The notes under the pieces: model-generated | Database searches by the model: none | Told to the model about the DNA's origin: nothing | The model's input: only the letters and a program-made list of their open reading frames with translations | Translations under genes and position numbers: made by a program | Shown here: positions 1 through 7,926 of the stretch, one piece after another | How positions within the stretch are numbered: the first letter of the stretch is position 1 | How the letters are laid out: every line of letters starts with the position of its first letter | Assembly (NCBI GenBank): GCA_964435775.1 | Contig: CAYTAP010000007.1 | Span: 1 to 53,629 of the forward strand | Source: CAYTAP01 sp964435775 | GTDB lineage: Bacteria > Planctomycetota > Phycisphaerae > Tepidisphaerales > Tepidisphaeraceae | Direction of reading: 5' to 3' | DNA length: 53,629 nt

Positions 1-40
1 TATAACGACTTATCGAATAGAAAGATGTTCACAGCAGTGC

Positions 41-119
41 GGCTTCAGCCGCCGTCTTCCTCTAAAACGGCGGCTGAAGCCGCCCCTACGGCAGATCCAT
101 TCGAGAATTGAAAGACCCT
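41..119. repeat. Dispersed palindromic repeat, family A, copy 1
   Basis: Inverted arms lie at 41-55 and 67-81 around a short AT-containing loop, and the right arm extends to about 91. The element is followed by a conserved flank at 99-119. The same arms, part of the loop and the same right flank recur at 38201-38289, where the arms are longer. The left arm is shorter in this copy, so it may be partly decayed. It lies beyond the 3' end of the metallophosphoesterase gene. I see no gene in bases 1-143. Confidence 0.8.
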
Positions 120-143
120 GTTGTTGCCCGTGCCGTCGTCTGG

Positions 144-998
144 CTATTTTTGCGTGAGGATGATCTCAATCACCTCCGCCGGGCAGAACGTGCGCAGCGG
201 CATGCCACTGAATCCCAATCCCCGCCCGACCACCAGCCAGGTGTCGTGCGTTCGGTGAATGCCCGCGCACAGCCGGCGTGGCAGGGAATCATGCCGCATG
301 AGGGGAATGCGCCACGGCAGACAGCATTGCCCCCCATGCGTATGCCCGGCCAGGAACAAATCGGGTGCGAGCGATTGGACCTTGGGCAGATGATCGGGGT
401 AGTGCGACAACACGATTCGCAGCCCGCCGGGCGCTCGCGGCGGCATCAGGGATGGGAACGCGGAGGGCATGCTGTCGCGATACGGACCGGGAAGGGCGAT
501 CAATTCAATGGATGCGCCTTGATGCCGGATCGTTGTGGACTGGGCGTCGAGCAGGTGCAGGGGCATCGCGCGAACCGGTGCGTACAGGTGCGGGCCGTCG
601 TGATTGCCCAGGATGGCGTATGTGCCCAATCGGGATCGCAAGCCATCCACGAATCGCCTGACCAGCGGCATTGCCGCGCTGGGGTCGCGCTTGTCATCCA
701 CGAAGTCGCCGGTGAAGACAACCAGGTCCGGCGGGTCGGCCGCAATTCGTTCAAGCACCCGTGAATATCCCCGATCCCACTGGGTGCGGAAATGGGTGTC
801 GGTCAGATGAACGATGCGCAATCCCTCAAGTCCCGCCGGGAGATCGGCGATGGGCAGCGTGGTCCGCGTCCACTCCACGTCGTCGATCCGGAACTGCAGC
901 CACGGGCCGACGTTGAGCCGCTCAATCCGCGCCGTCCCTTTGCACGACGTTTTTACATGGAGATTGGATCGATCCGTCAAGGCGGCATTCATGGGCAT
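144..998 (-). CDS. Metallophosphoesterase (calcineurin-like, YkuE-type)
   Basis: A 284-residue protein with the full set of two-metal phosphoesterase motifs: DTH at 67-69, GD at 97-98, GNHD at 131-134, then a SHYPD histidine and a GHTHGGQ block towards the C-terminus. These residues bind the metal pair in this family, which cleaves phosphomonoesters or diesters. The nearest type is YkuE or a UDP-diacylglucosamine pyrophosphatase-like enzyme, but the substrate cannot be read from sequence. I see no signal peptide or membrane segment, so it is probably cytoplasmic. The frame is open to 1100, but the extension is not protein-like. The ATG at 998 (or the one at 992) is preceded by a GGAAGG purine run about 15 bases upstream. 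It is divergent from the gene at 1155. Confidence 0.85.
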   Translation of the reverse strand: MPMNAALTDRSNLHVKTSCKGTARIERLNVGPWLQFRIDDVEWTRTTLPIADLPAGLEGLRIVHLTDTHFRTQWDRGYSRVLERIAADPPDLVVFTGDFVDDKRDPSAAMPLVRRFVDGLRSRLGTYAILGNHDGPHLYAPVRAMPLHLLDAQSTTIRHQGASIELIALPGPYRDSMPSAFPSLMPPRAPGGLRIVLSHYPDHLPKVQSLAPDLFLAGHTHGGQCCLPWRIPLMRHDSLPRRLCAGIHRTHDTWLVVGRGLGFSGMPLRTFCPAEVIEIILTQK

Positions 999-1154
999 CT
1001 CATCAACTCGTCGGCCTTCCCCCGTTGGCATCCGGGCCTGTTGTCCGTTGACGGAAGCATATAAAGGTTGATGTGCTTCATGCCACTGGTGTAAGATCAT
1101 TTTTCAGGATGTGCCGTCGGTGTCTGAGCTTGCCCGTGTCCCGTGCCCTGTGCC

Positions 1155-1610
1155 ATGATGAGCCTGATGAGACCAAAACAGCCAATCGTCGTAGCGTTGT
1201 GGGCGAATGCCGCGCTGCTGCTGGCGATCCTCGTCGTGCTGGCGACCGGGGGGAATGCCCGGAATTGGCCCGCCTTTGCCCCGCGCGCCTACGCACAGGA
1301 GCAGGCGCCCATCGCCGGTGGCGCGGGGGTCTTCGTCATGCCGGCGCAATTCTCCACCAACACCTGGGGCTGTTATCTACTGGATGTCGATGCGCAAACT
1401 TTGTGCGCTTACCAGTATTATCCCGGCGACAAGCAGATGCGTTTCATCGCGGCGCGGAGCTACAAGTACGATCGTCGGTTGGCGGATTACAACACCGCGC
1501 CGTCGCCGCGGGAGATTCAGGACCTTGTGAAAAAGGATCAGGAAGCGGCGCGAGGCCGAATATTGACACCCGCGACGCACGATGCGCCAGCGCGTGATGC
1601 CCAGCCGTAG
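1155..1610 (+). CDS. Conserved planctomycete-type anchored protein of unknown function
   Basis: A protein of about 151 residues with one N-terminal hydrophobic segment (roughly residues 13-30, ending near an Ala-rich stretch) and then a small exported domain. That domain contains a well-ordered block with WGCYLLDVDAQTLCAYQYYPG, conserved-looking cysteines and aromatic residues. I recall similar short proteins in Phycisphaerae and related planctomycetes, always annotated as hypothetical; this is memory, not a search. The segment could be an uncleaved anchor or a signal peptide. The start is uncertain: GTG 1143, ATG 1155, ATG 1158 and ATG 1167 are all in frame and none has a clear ribosome binding site. 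The next gene begins 57 bases downstream on the same strand, so the two may be co-transcribed. Confidence 0.65.
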   Translation: MMSLMRPKQPIVVALWANAALLLAILVVLATGGNARNWPAFAPRAYAQEQAPIAGGAGVFVMPAQFSTNTWGCYLLDVDAQTLCAYQYYPGDKQMRFIAARSYKYDRRLADYNTAPSPREIQDLVKKDQEAARGRILTPATHDAPARDAQP

Positions 1611-1666
1611 TGTCCGTCGACGTTTCAGCACGAAAACAACGTGCCCAACGAATAGGAGTTCACACC

Positions 1667-2665
1667 ATGATGGCCAAAATGTTCTACACGATGGAGGAAA
1701 CCAAGGCGGCCCTCGGCAAAACCGAGGATGAGATCAAGCAACTGTCTCGCGAAGGACGCCTCCGTGAGTTCCGCGACGGCCCGCGTTTGATGTTCAAGGC
1801 CGATGCGGTGGACCAGCTCAAAGGCGAAGGCGGGGGCACGCGCGATCATGTGGACCTTGGCCCGAGTGATTCGGGCGCGCCCATCGGTCTGGTCGATAGC
1901 GCCGGCGCCAGCGGAACGGGCATCAAGCTGACGGACTCGGATGTCGGCGCCGGCGGGCCAGGCGGATCGGTCAAAGGCGACACTGCTCTCGCGGCCGACC
2001 TGGGGCTTTCCGGTTCCGTCGGCGGCGTTCCCTCTCCCGGACGCGTCACCCTGCACAGTGCCAGCGGCAGCGGCCTGGCGGGCAGCGCCGGCGGCAGCCG
2101 CAGTGGAAGCGGCATCAACGTCTTCAGCAGCGACGAAGTGGAACATGTGGACCCCGGCGCGCAAACCGCGATTTCCCCGGCCCTCCGCGAGCAGGTCAAT
2201 CTTGAGGGCGTCGGTTCCGGCTCCGGTTTGCTCGATCTGACCCGTGAAAGCGATGACACGAGCCTCGGCGCGGAATTGCTTGATGAAATCGCCCCCGGCA
2301 ACGCGGCCACCGTGCGGCGTCCATCAGCGGGCGTCGTCGGCATCGACAGCGCCGCCGGTTTGAGCGGCGCGGGGTTGGATGTCCCCGAAGCGCGCGGCTT
2401 GCCCAGCCGCAGCGGCGTGACGTATGTCGAGGCGTCGGACCCCGCCGCTCCCGCCTTTGGTGGCGCAGCGCTCGGCGCGGTGTTCGTCTCGCTGTTCGGC
2501 GCGTTCGTGCTGATCAACGCCGTGGGCGGCGTTCGGCCGCAGATCGTGCAGTCCCTCGTCGGCGACGCCAATCATGGCATCATCTTCTTCACCCTGATCG
2601 GCATCGTGATCTCCGTCATCTTTTTTGTCATCGGTCTCCTGCTCGGCAAGGCGGTCAGCCGCTGA
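1667..2665 (+). CDS. Helix-turn-helix protein with a low-complexity linker and two C-terminal membrane segments
   Basis: A 332-residue protein with three parts. Residues 1-55 resemble an excisionase/MerR-type winged helix, with a short helix-turn-helix and a wing ending in a Phe-Lys-Ala-Asp-Ala-Val motif. Residues 60-265 are rich in Ser, Gly and Ala and probably disordered. The last 70 residues hold two hydrophobic helices. This architecture would tether a DNA- or protein-binding head to the cytoplasmic membrane. I recall similar proteins in planctomycetes, without an assigned function. The start is the ATG with AGGAG at 1654-1658, eight bases upstream; the frame is open further up but lacks that signal. 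A role as a membrane-bound regulator or nucleoid anchor is inference only. Confidence 0.8.
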   Translation: MMAKMFYTMEETKAALGKTEDEIKQLSREGRLREFRDGPRLMFKADAVDQLKGEGGGTRDHVDLGPSDSGAPIGLVDSAGASGTGIKLTDSDVGAGGPGGSVKGDTALAADLGLSGSVGGVPSPGRVTLHSASGSGLAGSAGGSRSGSGINVFSSDEVEHVDPGAQTAISPALREQVNLEGVGSGSGLLDLTRESDDTSLGAELLDEIAPGNAATVRRPSAGVVGIDSAAGLSGAGLDVPEARGLPSRSGVTYVEASDPAAPAFGGAALGAVFVSLFGAFVLINAVGGVRPQIVQSLVGDANHGIIFFTLIGIVISVIFFVIGLLLGKAVSR

Positions 2666-2995
2666 GACGGCGCGGCACGCGAGCGGCGCAGCACAGTGGC
2701 GGCCCGCCCTTGTTGCTTCCGTACTCATGAACGCAATGCAGTGTTCGCCGCGCGGACTCTTTTTGCGTTTCACGCCGCGGCGGTAAGAAATGATTTTTGA
2801 ATTTTTGCAGGCGAACTGGTCTTGCATTCTGCATTCATCGGGGCAATATATGCCGTTTAAGTGTGCCCGGTGGGTTCGCAGGTGTGTGCGCATCTGAAAC
2901 GAATCGACTGAGCCTTAACAATTTTCGCGTCGGGTTGTCCGGCGCGATTCCATTTGCCGGCCGAGCCGGTGAGTCACTGTCGCATGGAGGCATGT
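2666..2995. other. Gene-free stretch of 330 bases
   Basis: This lies between two forward genes. It shows no convincing reading frame, RNA gene or terminator. A T-rich patch near 2757-2810 and a TATATG near 2850 could belong to the promoter of the OmpA-type lipoprotein, but no well-spaced -35/-10 pair could be defended. Confidence 0.4.
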
Positions 2996-3883
2996 ATGGT
3001 TCGCATCTCTCAATGGGTTGGCTTGGCTGCTCTCGCCTTTTCCCTTACCGGCTGCGTCGCGCAGGAAAAGTACAACGCGCTCAAGCTCGAGCGGGATCGC
3101 ATGAGCGGGCAGCTCGTGCAGGCGCAGAATGAAGCGACGGCCGCCAAGGCTGAAGCGGACATTCTGAAGAATCAACTCGCGGCGCTTGGCGGCAACGCCA
3201 ACAACCGCGATGCGCTGGTCAACAACCTGACCCAGCAAAACGGCGACCTTGAAAAGCGCCTCGCTGAATTGAACGCCCGTTACCAGGACGCCCTTGGTCG
3301 GGTCGGCGTCGGCAGCGCGCTGCCCGAGCCGTTGAGCAATGAGCTCAAGCAGTTCGCCGACCAGAACCCCGACCTCGTCGAGTTCGACGCCGCTCGCGGC
3401 ATCGTCAAGTTCAAGAGCGACGTCACCTTTGCGCTGGGCAGTTCGGAACTGACCGCCAAGGCCAAGTCGGTCATTGATCGCTTCGCCAAAATCCTCAACT
3501 CCCCCAATGCCAGCGGCTATGAGCTGATGGTCGCCGGGCACACCGACAACACCAAGGTTGTGAACCCGGAAACAATCAAGCGCGGGCATCTGGACAACTG
3601 GTATTTGTCCGCCCACCGGGCGATTGCCGTCAGCGAGGAACTGCAGCGCAGCAGCGTCAATTCCAATCGTCTGGCGGTTGTCGGATACGCCGACAAACGC
3701 CCCGTCGCCAGCAACAGCACCGCCGAGGGTCGGGCCAAAAACCGCCGCGTGGAAGTGCTGATTCTCCCCACGACGGTCCATGCCGCCGCCCCGGCCCCGG
3801 CCGCCAAGAGCGCGCCCGCCAAGCGAAGCACGAACCTGAACAAGGACATGGGCGAGAGCGACAAGCCGTCGATGAACAAGTAA
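2996..3883 (+). CDS. OmpA-family (Pal-like) peptidoglycan-associated lipoprotein
   Basis: A 295-residue protein. Residues 1-20 are a lipoprotein signal peptide ending in an L-T-G-C lipobox with Cys20 as the lipidation site. Residues 25-100 are a heptad-rich coiled coil. Residues 134-256 form an OmpA C-terminal domain, including GHTDN at 181-185 and the RxxNRRVEV end typical of the peptidoglycan-binding fold. A charged, Ala/Pro-rich tail follows. The protein should be attached to a membrane by its lipid and bind the cell wall, linking the two. The start is set by GGAGG at 2986-2990, five bases before the ATG. A rho-independent terminator follows at 3917-3944, so it is probably a single-gene transcript. 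Confidence 0.9.
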   Translation: MVRISQWVGLAALAFSLTGCVAQEKYNALKLERDRMSGQLVQAQNEATAAKAEADILKNQLAALGGNANNRDALVNNLTQQNGDLEKRLAELNARYQDALGRVGVGSALPEPLSNELKQFADQNPDLVEFDAARGIVKFKSDVTFALGSSELTAKAKSVIDRFAKILNSPNASGYELMVAGHTDNTKVVNPETIKRGHLDNWYLSAHRAIAVSEELQRSSVNSNRLAVVGYADKRPVASNSTAEGRAKNRRVEVLILPTTVHAAAPAPAAKSAPAKRSTNLNKDMGESDKPSMNK

Positions 3884-3916
3884 TCGATTCGCACAACGCC
3901 CATGAAGCTGCACGCC

Positions 3917-3944
3917 GCCCCGTCAGAAATGACGGGGCTTTTTA
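3917..3944 (+). terminator. Rho-independent terminator after the OmpA-type lipoprotein gene
   Basis: A perfect 9-base-pair stem (3917-3925 with 3930-3938), closed by a GAAA tetraloop and followed directly by five T residues. It starts 33 bases after the stop codon at 3883. Confidence 0.9.
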
Positions 3945-4043
3945 TTGGGGGGGTGGGGCAAGAGGGGCGGCCTCGTTCATTCAGCTCTCCGCACATGGAC
4001 GAAATCCGTCCAATGTCACAATCCATGCGGGTGGCGCAGTTGT

Positions 4044-4119
4044 AAGGAGCCGCGCACGAAGTAAGCGGTTTATCGGCCAACGCACACCCAGCAACCGCTT
4101 ACTTCGTGCGCGGCTCCTT
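4044..4119. repeat. Dispersed palindromic repeat, family B, copy 1
   Basis: A perfect 27-base inverted repeat, arms 4044-4070 and 4093-4119, with a 22-base loop. The arms begin AAGGAGCCGCGCACG and end AAGCGGTT. Nearly identical arms with a different loop occur at 26460-26530. It sits between two convergent genes. The absence of a T-run and the repetition elsewhere argue for a mobile or REP-like element rather than a terminator. Confidence 0.9.
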
Positions 4120-4157
4120 GAACCCACCAATCAACGTGAACTGAGACCTATTCCGCT

Positions 4158-5396
4158 TCACACCAGCGGACGAGGAGCAAGGAGACGATCCAGGAACGGC
4201 GTCAGGACCGACACAAGCAGGAGAGCCAGGTATGGCCCGAAGGAGACTGAGAAGTAGAGCTGGCAAGCGGCCATCATCAACCCGGCGATCACGGCATAAA
4301 GTGTTCGCGCGCGACGGGTCATCGGGCGGATGGATGGCGCGGTGGCCAGGAACATCGCCGCGAAGAGCGCCGGTCCGGCCAATAGCTCATAGTTGGCGAA
4401 CGTGATTCCCACGGACCATCCAATCCCCGGTTGGTGCAGCCCCATCCAGCGCCAGTGCCGCGCGCCGTCCACAATGCTCGTGGGCAATGGGAACACAAAT
4501 AGACCAATGTAGAAAAATAAAACCATCAGCAGCGGGATGCGATAGTCGATCAGGCCGCGATACAGGAGAAACAACCCGCCGATGATGATGGCGATCGCGC
4601 TGCTCAGCCCCACCGGCCCGGGATGCCCGCCGATGATCAAATCCTCCAATGGCGGCATCTGATCCCGGAGCATGGCGTCAATCGTGAGGTTCGGCTGGGT
4701 GGGTGTCTCACTCAGGCTGGTCAGTGCGAGCAACTGCTCCGAGGCCGGGCGTCGCCAATAGATGGCATCCTGGCCTGGGATGGCATCGGCGCTGATCCAC
4801 GGCTCGCGGTATGGAAACGCCCGGTCGGATGGCGCCTTGATCAAATCCCCGTTCACGAGGTGATCGCGCTGCAATGTCCAGTGCGGAATCAGTTCGACGC
4901 GGAACAGCACGGTCAGCAATAAATAGGTGAGAATCACGGGGTGGATGCGCCCCGACCCCGCGCCGCCGAGCAGCCAGATCGCAGCCACCAGGGTGAGTCC
5001 CGCCGCCGGTACGATCGGCCAGAGCGCATCCCATGTTGGCGCCACGCGAAATCCCGTCATCAAATGCGGCGGCATCATCAGCGCCAGCAGCAGGCCGAGC
5101 CACAGCGTGTGCGTCAAATGCATCTGCGCGCCGCGGGCCCCGACGCGGCACCACAAAATATGCCCGATGATTGTGCTGCCCAGCACGCCGCCCAGCACGA
5201 GCACTCCCCGCCAGCCATAGAGCAACACCGCCGCCGTCACCGGGAAGACCGCACCCTGGGCGTGCAACGCGAAGTACCCGGCCAGCGTCATTCCGCTGTG
5301 GCGCAAAGCTCTTGTTGGTCCGTGCGGCGGCGGGGGGGCCGGGAGCTCGGCGGCTGAATCGGGAGAGGCGACAATGGGAATGAAAGGCTCGGACAT
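4158..5396 (-). CDS. rnfD: RnfD/NqrB-like integral membrane subunit
   Basis: A protein of about 412 residues with roughly nine or ten hydrophobic segments. The GGHPGPVGLSSAIAIIIGG block followed by LYRGLIDYRIPL matches the RnfD/NqrB signature (typically a Gly-Asn-x-Pro-Gly-x-x-Gly turn, then Ser/Thr-Ala). In that family the subunit carries flavin in the membrane and helps couple electron transfer to ion movement. A Ser-Glu-Thr-Pro motif sits where the covalent-FMN threonine motif normally lies, but this is degenerate and only suggestive. It follows the RnfC-like gene by 35 bases on the same strand. The frame is open to 5504, overlapping rnfC; I place the start at the ATG at 5396, although no good ribosome binding site is visible. 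No other Rnf/Nqr subunit is in the window. Confidence 0.75.
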   Translation of the reverse strand: MSEPFIPIVASPDSAAELPAPPPPHGPTRALRHSGMTLAGYFALHAQGAVFPVTAAVLLYGWRGVLVLGGVLGSTIIGHILWCRVGARGAQMHLTHTLWLGLLLALMMPPHLMTGFRVAPTWDALWPIVPAAGLTLVAAIWLLGGAGSGRIHPVILTYLLLTVLFRVELIPHWTLQRDHLVNGDLIKAPSDRAFPYREPWISADAIPGQDAIYWRRPASEQLLALTSLSETPTQPNLTIDAMLRDQMPPLEDLIIGGHPGPVGLSSAIAIIIGGLFLLYRGLIDYRIPLLMVLFFYIGLFVFPLPTSIVDGARHWRWMGLHQPGIGWSVGITFANYELLAGPALFAAMFLATAPSIRPMTRRARTLYAVIAGLMMAACQLYFSVSFGPYLALLLVSVLTPFLDRLLAPRPLV

Positions 5397-5431
5397 GTCG
5401 TCACGGGCTGTCGAACCGGCGTCAAATAAAT

Positions 5432-6727
5432 TCAGTTTCTGAGCGTACGGATTCCCGCCAACAGTGGCAACTCGCTTGGGCATACATATGTGCAGATCCC
5501 GCACTCGATGCAGGCGCCGATCCCATGATGATCCGCCAGCGCGGCATCGTGCTGCTGTGCGGCGTCAAGCAGACCAGCCGGATGAATGTGCACCGGACAC
5601 CCCTCGATGCACCAGGCGCACCGGAGACACGGCGCCGGATTGCGCGCCGGGTCCGACATCGCCACATGAAAGGACAAGTCGCTCGTGCCCAGAGACGCCT
5701 CCAACGATGTTCGTCGATCCCGCAGCGGATGCCCCATCCGCACCGTCATCGGAACCGCATTCAATCCCACCGCCTCCAACAGATCGCCCACGGTCGCCCC
5801 AACGGGCGCGGCGAACAAATGCGCGCGGCCTGCTCGCGGGTCATGCAATGAGCATGGAACCTGAAGCATTTTTCGTCCCGCCCATGCCTGCCCAATCGCC
5901 ACCGCCGCCGGCGCATCGATGAGCANNNNNNNNNNNNNNNNNNNNNNNNNNNNNNNNNNNNNNNNNGCGCGTTCCGGCCTCACTTTCCGTCCAAGCAGCG
6001 TGTACATCAGCAATGTGGGATCGGCCTGCGGGTAATGATTGGGCAGGCAAACGACCTGCGCACGCGCCTTGGAGGCGGATGATCGAAGTTCCGCCGACCA
6101 TGAAGCCGGCGCTGATGCGTCCAGCGCCACGATGATCCGTTTGGCTCGGGTCAGGCGGCCGAGCACCCCTGCTCCCATCACGAGCGCATTGGGGTAGAGC
6201 GCGCCAACCGCGCTTCCGAGCGGGATCGCGGGATCATCCTGTAAAACCCGACACAAAATCGTATCGACCGGCCGAAGCAGCGCGCCATGGAGTTGCCCCG
6301 CCAAGTCGGGGCAGCCAGGCCGATCCGCATGGACGCCATGCGCGAGCAGGCGCTCGGTCCAAACGCCCAGATCGCCCGGGTCAATCGTCGAGAGGGCATC
6401 CAAGGCTTCGCGCGGGAGGTCTTGCTCCAATTCGATTTCCGCGTGGCTGGAGGCGGTCTCCATCTCGATGATCTGCAATTCCTCTTGCACCGAGCGCTTC
6501 ACAATCCGCGCATCGCAGGGAGTCAGCGGCGTGTGGCTGGTCGATGACGGCGTGGCGCACAGCGCATCGCCTGATTGAACAAGTGTCCCGATCGGCTTGA
6601 TGTGAAGTTGAACGGGCAATGGGAAGATCAGTCGCACGGGCATCGCCAGTTTCCGTAGTTCCGGCGGCTTGCCCGGCCAGGCCGTCGCGGCCGTGCGCGG
6701 CGATGTTCGCACGTCAAATCCCGCCAC
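5432..6727 (-). CDS. rnfC: RnfC-like iron-sulfur subunit, interrupted by an assembly gap
   Basis: About 431 residues, with a middle region resembling the NADH-binding/SLBB part of RnfC. The last 70 residues hold two ferredoxin-type clusters: C-LR-C-AW-C-IEG-CP and C-IE-C-GI-C-TYV-CP. In Rnf complexes this peripheral subunit passes electrons between NADH and the membrane part. The run of 41 N (5926-5966) falls in the nucleotide-binding region, about 14 residues. The reading frame is the same on both sides, so the gap estimate is nearly right. The start is a GTG at 6727 preceded by AAAGGTG about eight bases upstream; a TTG directly before it is the alternative. The protein ends soon after the second cluster, shorter than many RnfC proteins. 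It heads a two-gene unit with rnfD. Confidence 0.8.
   Translation of the reverse strand: MAGFDVRTSPRTAATAWPGKPPELRKLAMPVRLIFPLPVQLHIKPIGTLVQSGDALCATPSSTSHTPLTPCDARIVKRSVQEELQIIEMETASSHAEIELEQDLPREALDALSTIDPGDLGVWTERLLAHGVHADRPGCPDLAGQLHGALLRPVDTILCRVLQDDPAIPLGSAVGALYPNALVMGAGVLGRLTRAKRIIVALDASAPASWSAELRSSASKARAQVVCLPNHYPQADPTLLMYTLLGRKVRPERXXXXXXXXXXXXXXXLIDAPAAVAIGQAWAGRKMLQVPCSLHDPRAGRAHLFAAPVGATVGDLLEAVGLNAVPMTVRMGHPLRDRRTSLEASLGTSDLSFHVAMSDPARNPAPCLRCAWCIEGCPVHIHPAGLLDAAQQHDAALADHHGIGACIECGICTYVCPSELPLLAGIRTLRN
5926..5966. other. Assembly gap (41 N)
   Basis: A run of N inside the rnfC-like gene. It marks a scaffold join and means that the surrounding order depends on read pairing. Confidence 0.99.
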
Positions 6728-6855
6728 CAATCACCTTTCGAACTTTTGATTATCGATTGCGGAGAGCGTGATTGCACCCGTCGGCTTCACGCGCCCAGGC
6801 CAGCGTCCCCGGCAAACAATCGAAAATCCACAATCAAAAATCGAAAATCCCTACC

Positions 6856-7686
6856 CTATCCCTCCGCCAGCGGGATCTTATTTTCACGACACACCTTTTT
6901 CAGCGCATCGGCGGCCGTTTTGAATAGCGCCGGTCCGGTGAAGCCACGAAATTGCCCAGCCTCCGCCAGATGGGGCTCCAGGCTGAAGAAACCATCATAG
7001 CCGCTTCGCGCCGCGTTGCTTAAGATTTCCGCCAGGTGTCCGTCCCCCTCGCCGGCCGGCACGATCTTCTTCGTCGCGCTCACCGCATCCTTGATGTGAA
7101 TGTGCACCGTGTAAGGCTTGAGGGTCGGCCAGTTTTTCAGCGGATCATCCCCCGCGATCACAAAGTTTGCGAAATCAAACGCCATCCGCAACTTCGGCGA
7201 GTCGATCGTCTTCATCAGGTCCAGGCACTGCGGCCCTTTTTCCCCGTAAATCCGTGATTCGTTTTCATGCACGAGCGTCACCGGATGATCCTCGACGTAT
7301 CGCACCTTCCGGCGGAAACGCTCAATGACCTCTTCGCGATGTTCGAGGATGTCGCCATTGGCCGGGGGATAATAGCTGAACAGCCGCAGCAGCGGGGCGT
7401 GGAAGAACTCCGCCATTTCCACCGCCACCTTGAACCGCTCGAAGTGAGGCTCCCAGGGCTCGTCGATGTTCACCTTCCCAATCGGCGACCCGATGCACGC
7501 GACGCCCATTCCGGCGTCCGTGATTTTCTTCCTGATCTCCTGGCGCATGCCCGAATCGAAGTCGAGCACGTTCTTGCCGCTCACCCCCCGCAGCTCAAAG
7601 TGCGTCACCCCATTGAGTTTGCACACCCTGATCTGCTCATCCAGTTCCGGCGAAATCTCATCGGCAAACGCCGCCAGCTTAATCAT
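6856..7686 (-). CDS. Sugar phosphate isomerase/epimerase family protein (TIM barrel)
   Basis: A 276-residue protein of the xylose-isomerase-like TIM-barrel superfamily (AP endonuclease 2 family). The strands carry the usual pattern: FADEISPELDEQI at the N-terminus, a metal-ligand region LVHENESRIYG, then MAFDFANF and VHIHIKDA, and SLEPHL near the end. The Glu, Asp, His and Glu in those blocks are the likely metal ligands. Family members isomerise or epimerise sugars, keto-acids or inositols. The exact substrate is not readable. The start has CAGGAGC eight bases upstream. It is the first of four such enzymes in the window and stands apart from the other three. Confidence 0.85.
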   Translation of the reverse strand: MIKLAAFADEISPELDEQIRVCKLNGVTHFELRGVSGKNVLDFDSGMRQEIRKKITDAGMGVACIGSPIGKVNIDEPWEPHFERFKVAVEMAEFFHAPLLRLFSYYPPANGDILEHREEVIERFRRKVRYVEDHPVTLVHENESRIYGEKGPQCLDLMKTIDSPKLRMAFDFANFVIAGDDPLKNWPTLKPYTVHIHIKDAVSATKKIVPAGEGDGHLAEILSNAARSGYDGFFSLEPHLAEAGQFRGFTGPALFKTAADALKKVCRENKIPLAEG

Positions 7687-7926
7687 TACGCGAGCTCCTG
7701 AACATTTATGATCTCATCCCAATGCCGCTCACCACGGTGGGCACGGAGAACGAAAAAGATTCGCCACGAAGTCACGAAGACACAAAGAGGCGGCTGGCTG
7801 GGGGATGCCATGCGGTGATGGAGCCGTTTGTCTATAAAAATACAAATAATAAAGCGCTTTGAATGGCGGGGTATCGCTCGTGCATCGCAACGCCCTTCGT
7901 GTCTTAGTGGTTCAATGCCTTTTTTC

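Noticed and set aside
2915..3913. A 332-codon minus-strand open frame over the OmpA-type lipoprotein gene
   Set aside because: It mirrors the forward gene, which has a signal peptide, a lipobox, the OmpA domain and a good ribosome binding site.
4044..4119. Rho-independent terminator between convergent genes
   Set aside because: The arms are long and repeated at 26460, the loop is 22 bases, and no T-run follows, so a dispersed repeat is the better reading.
5397..5504. Longer N-terminus for the RnfD-like protein, overlapping rnfC
   Set aside because: The added residues are not hydrophobic or conserved-looking and would overlap the iron-sulfur coding end of rnfC.
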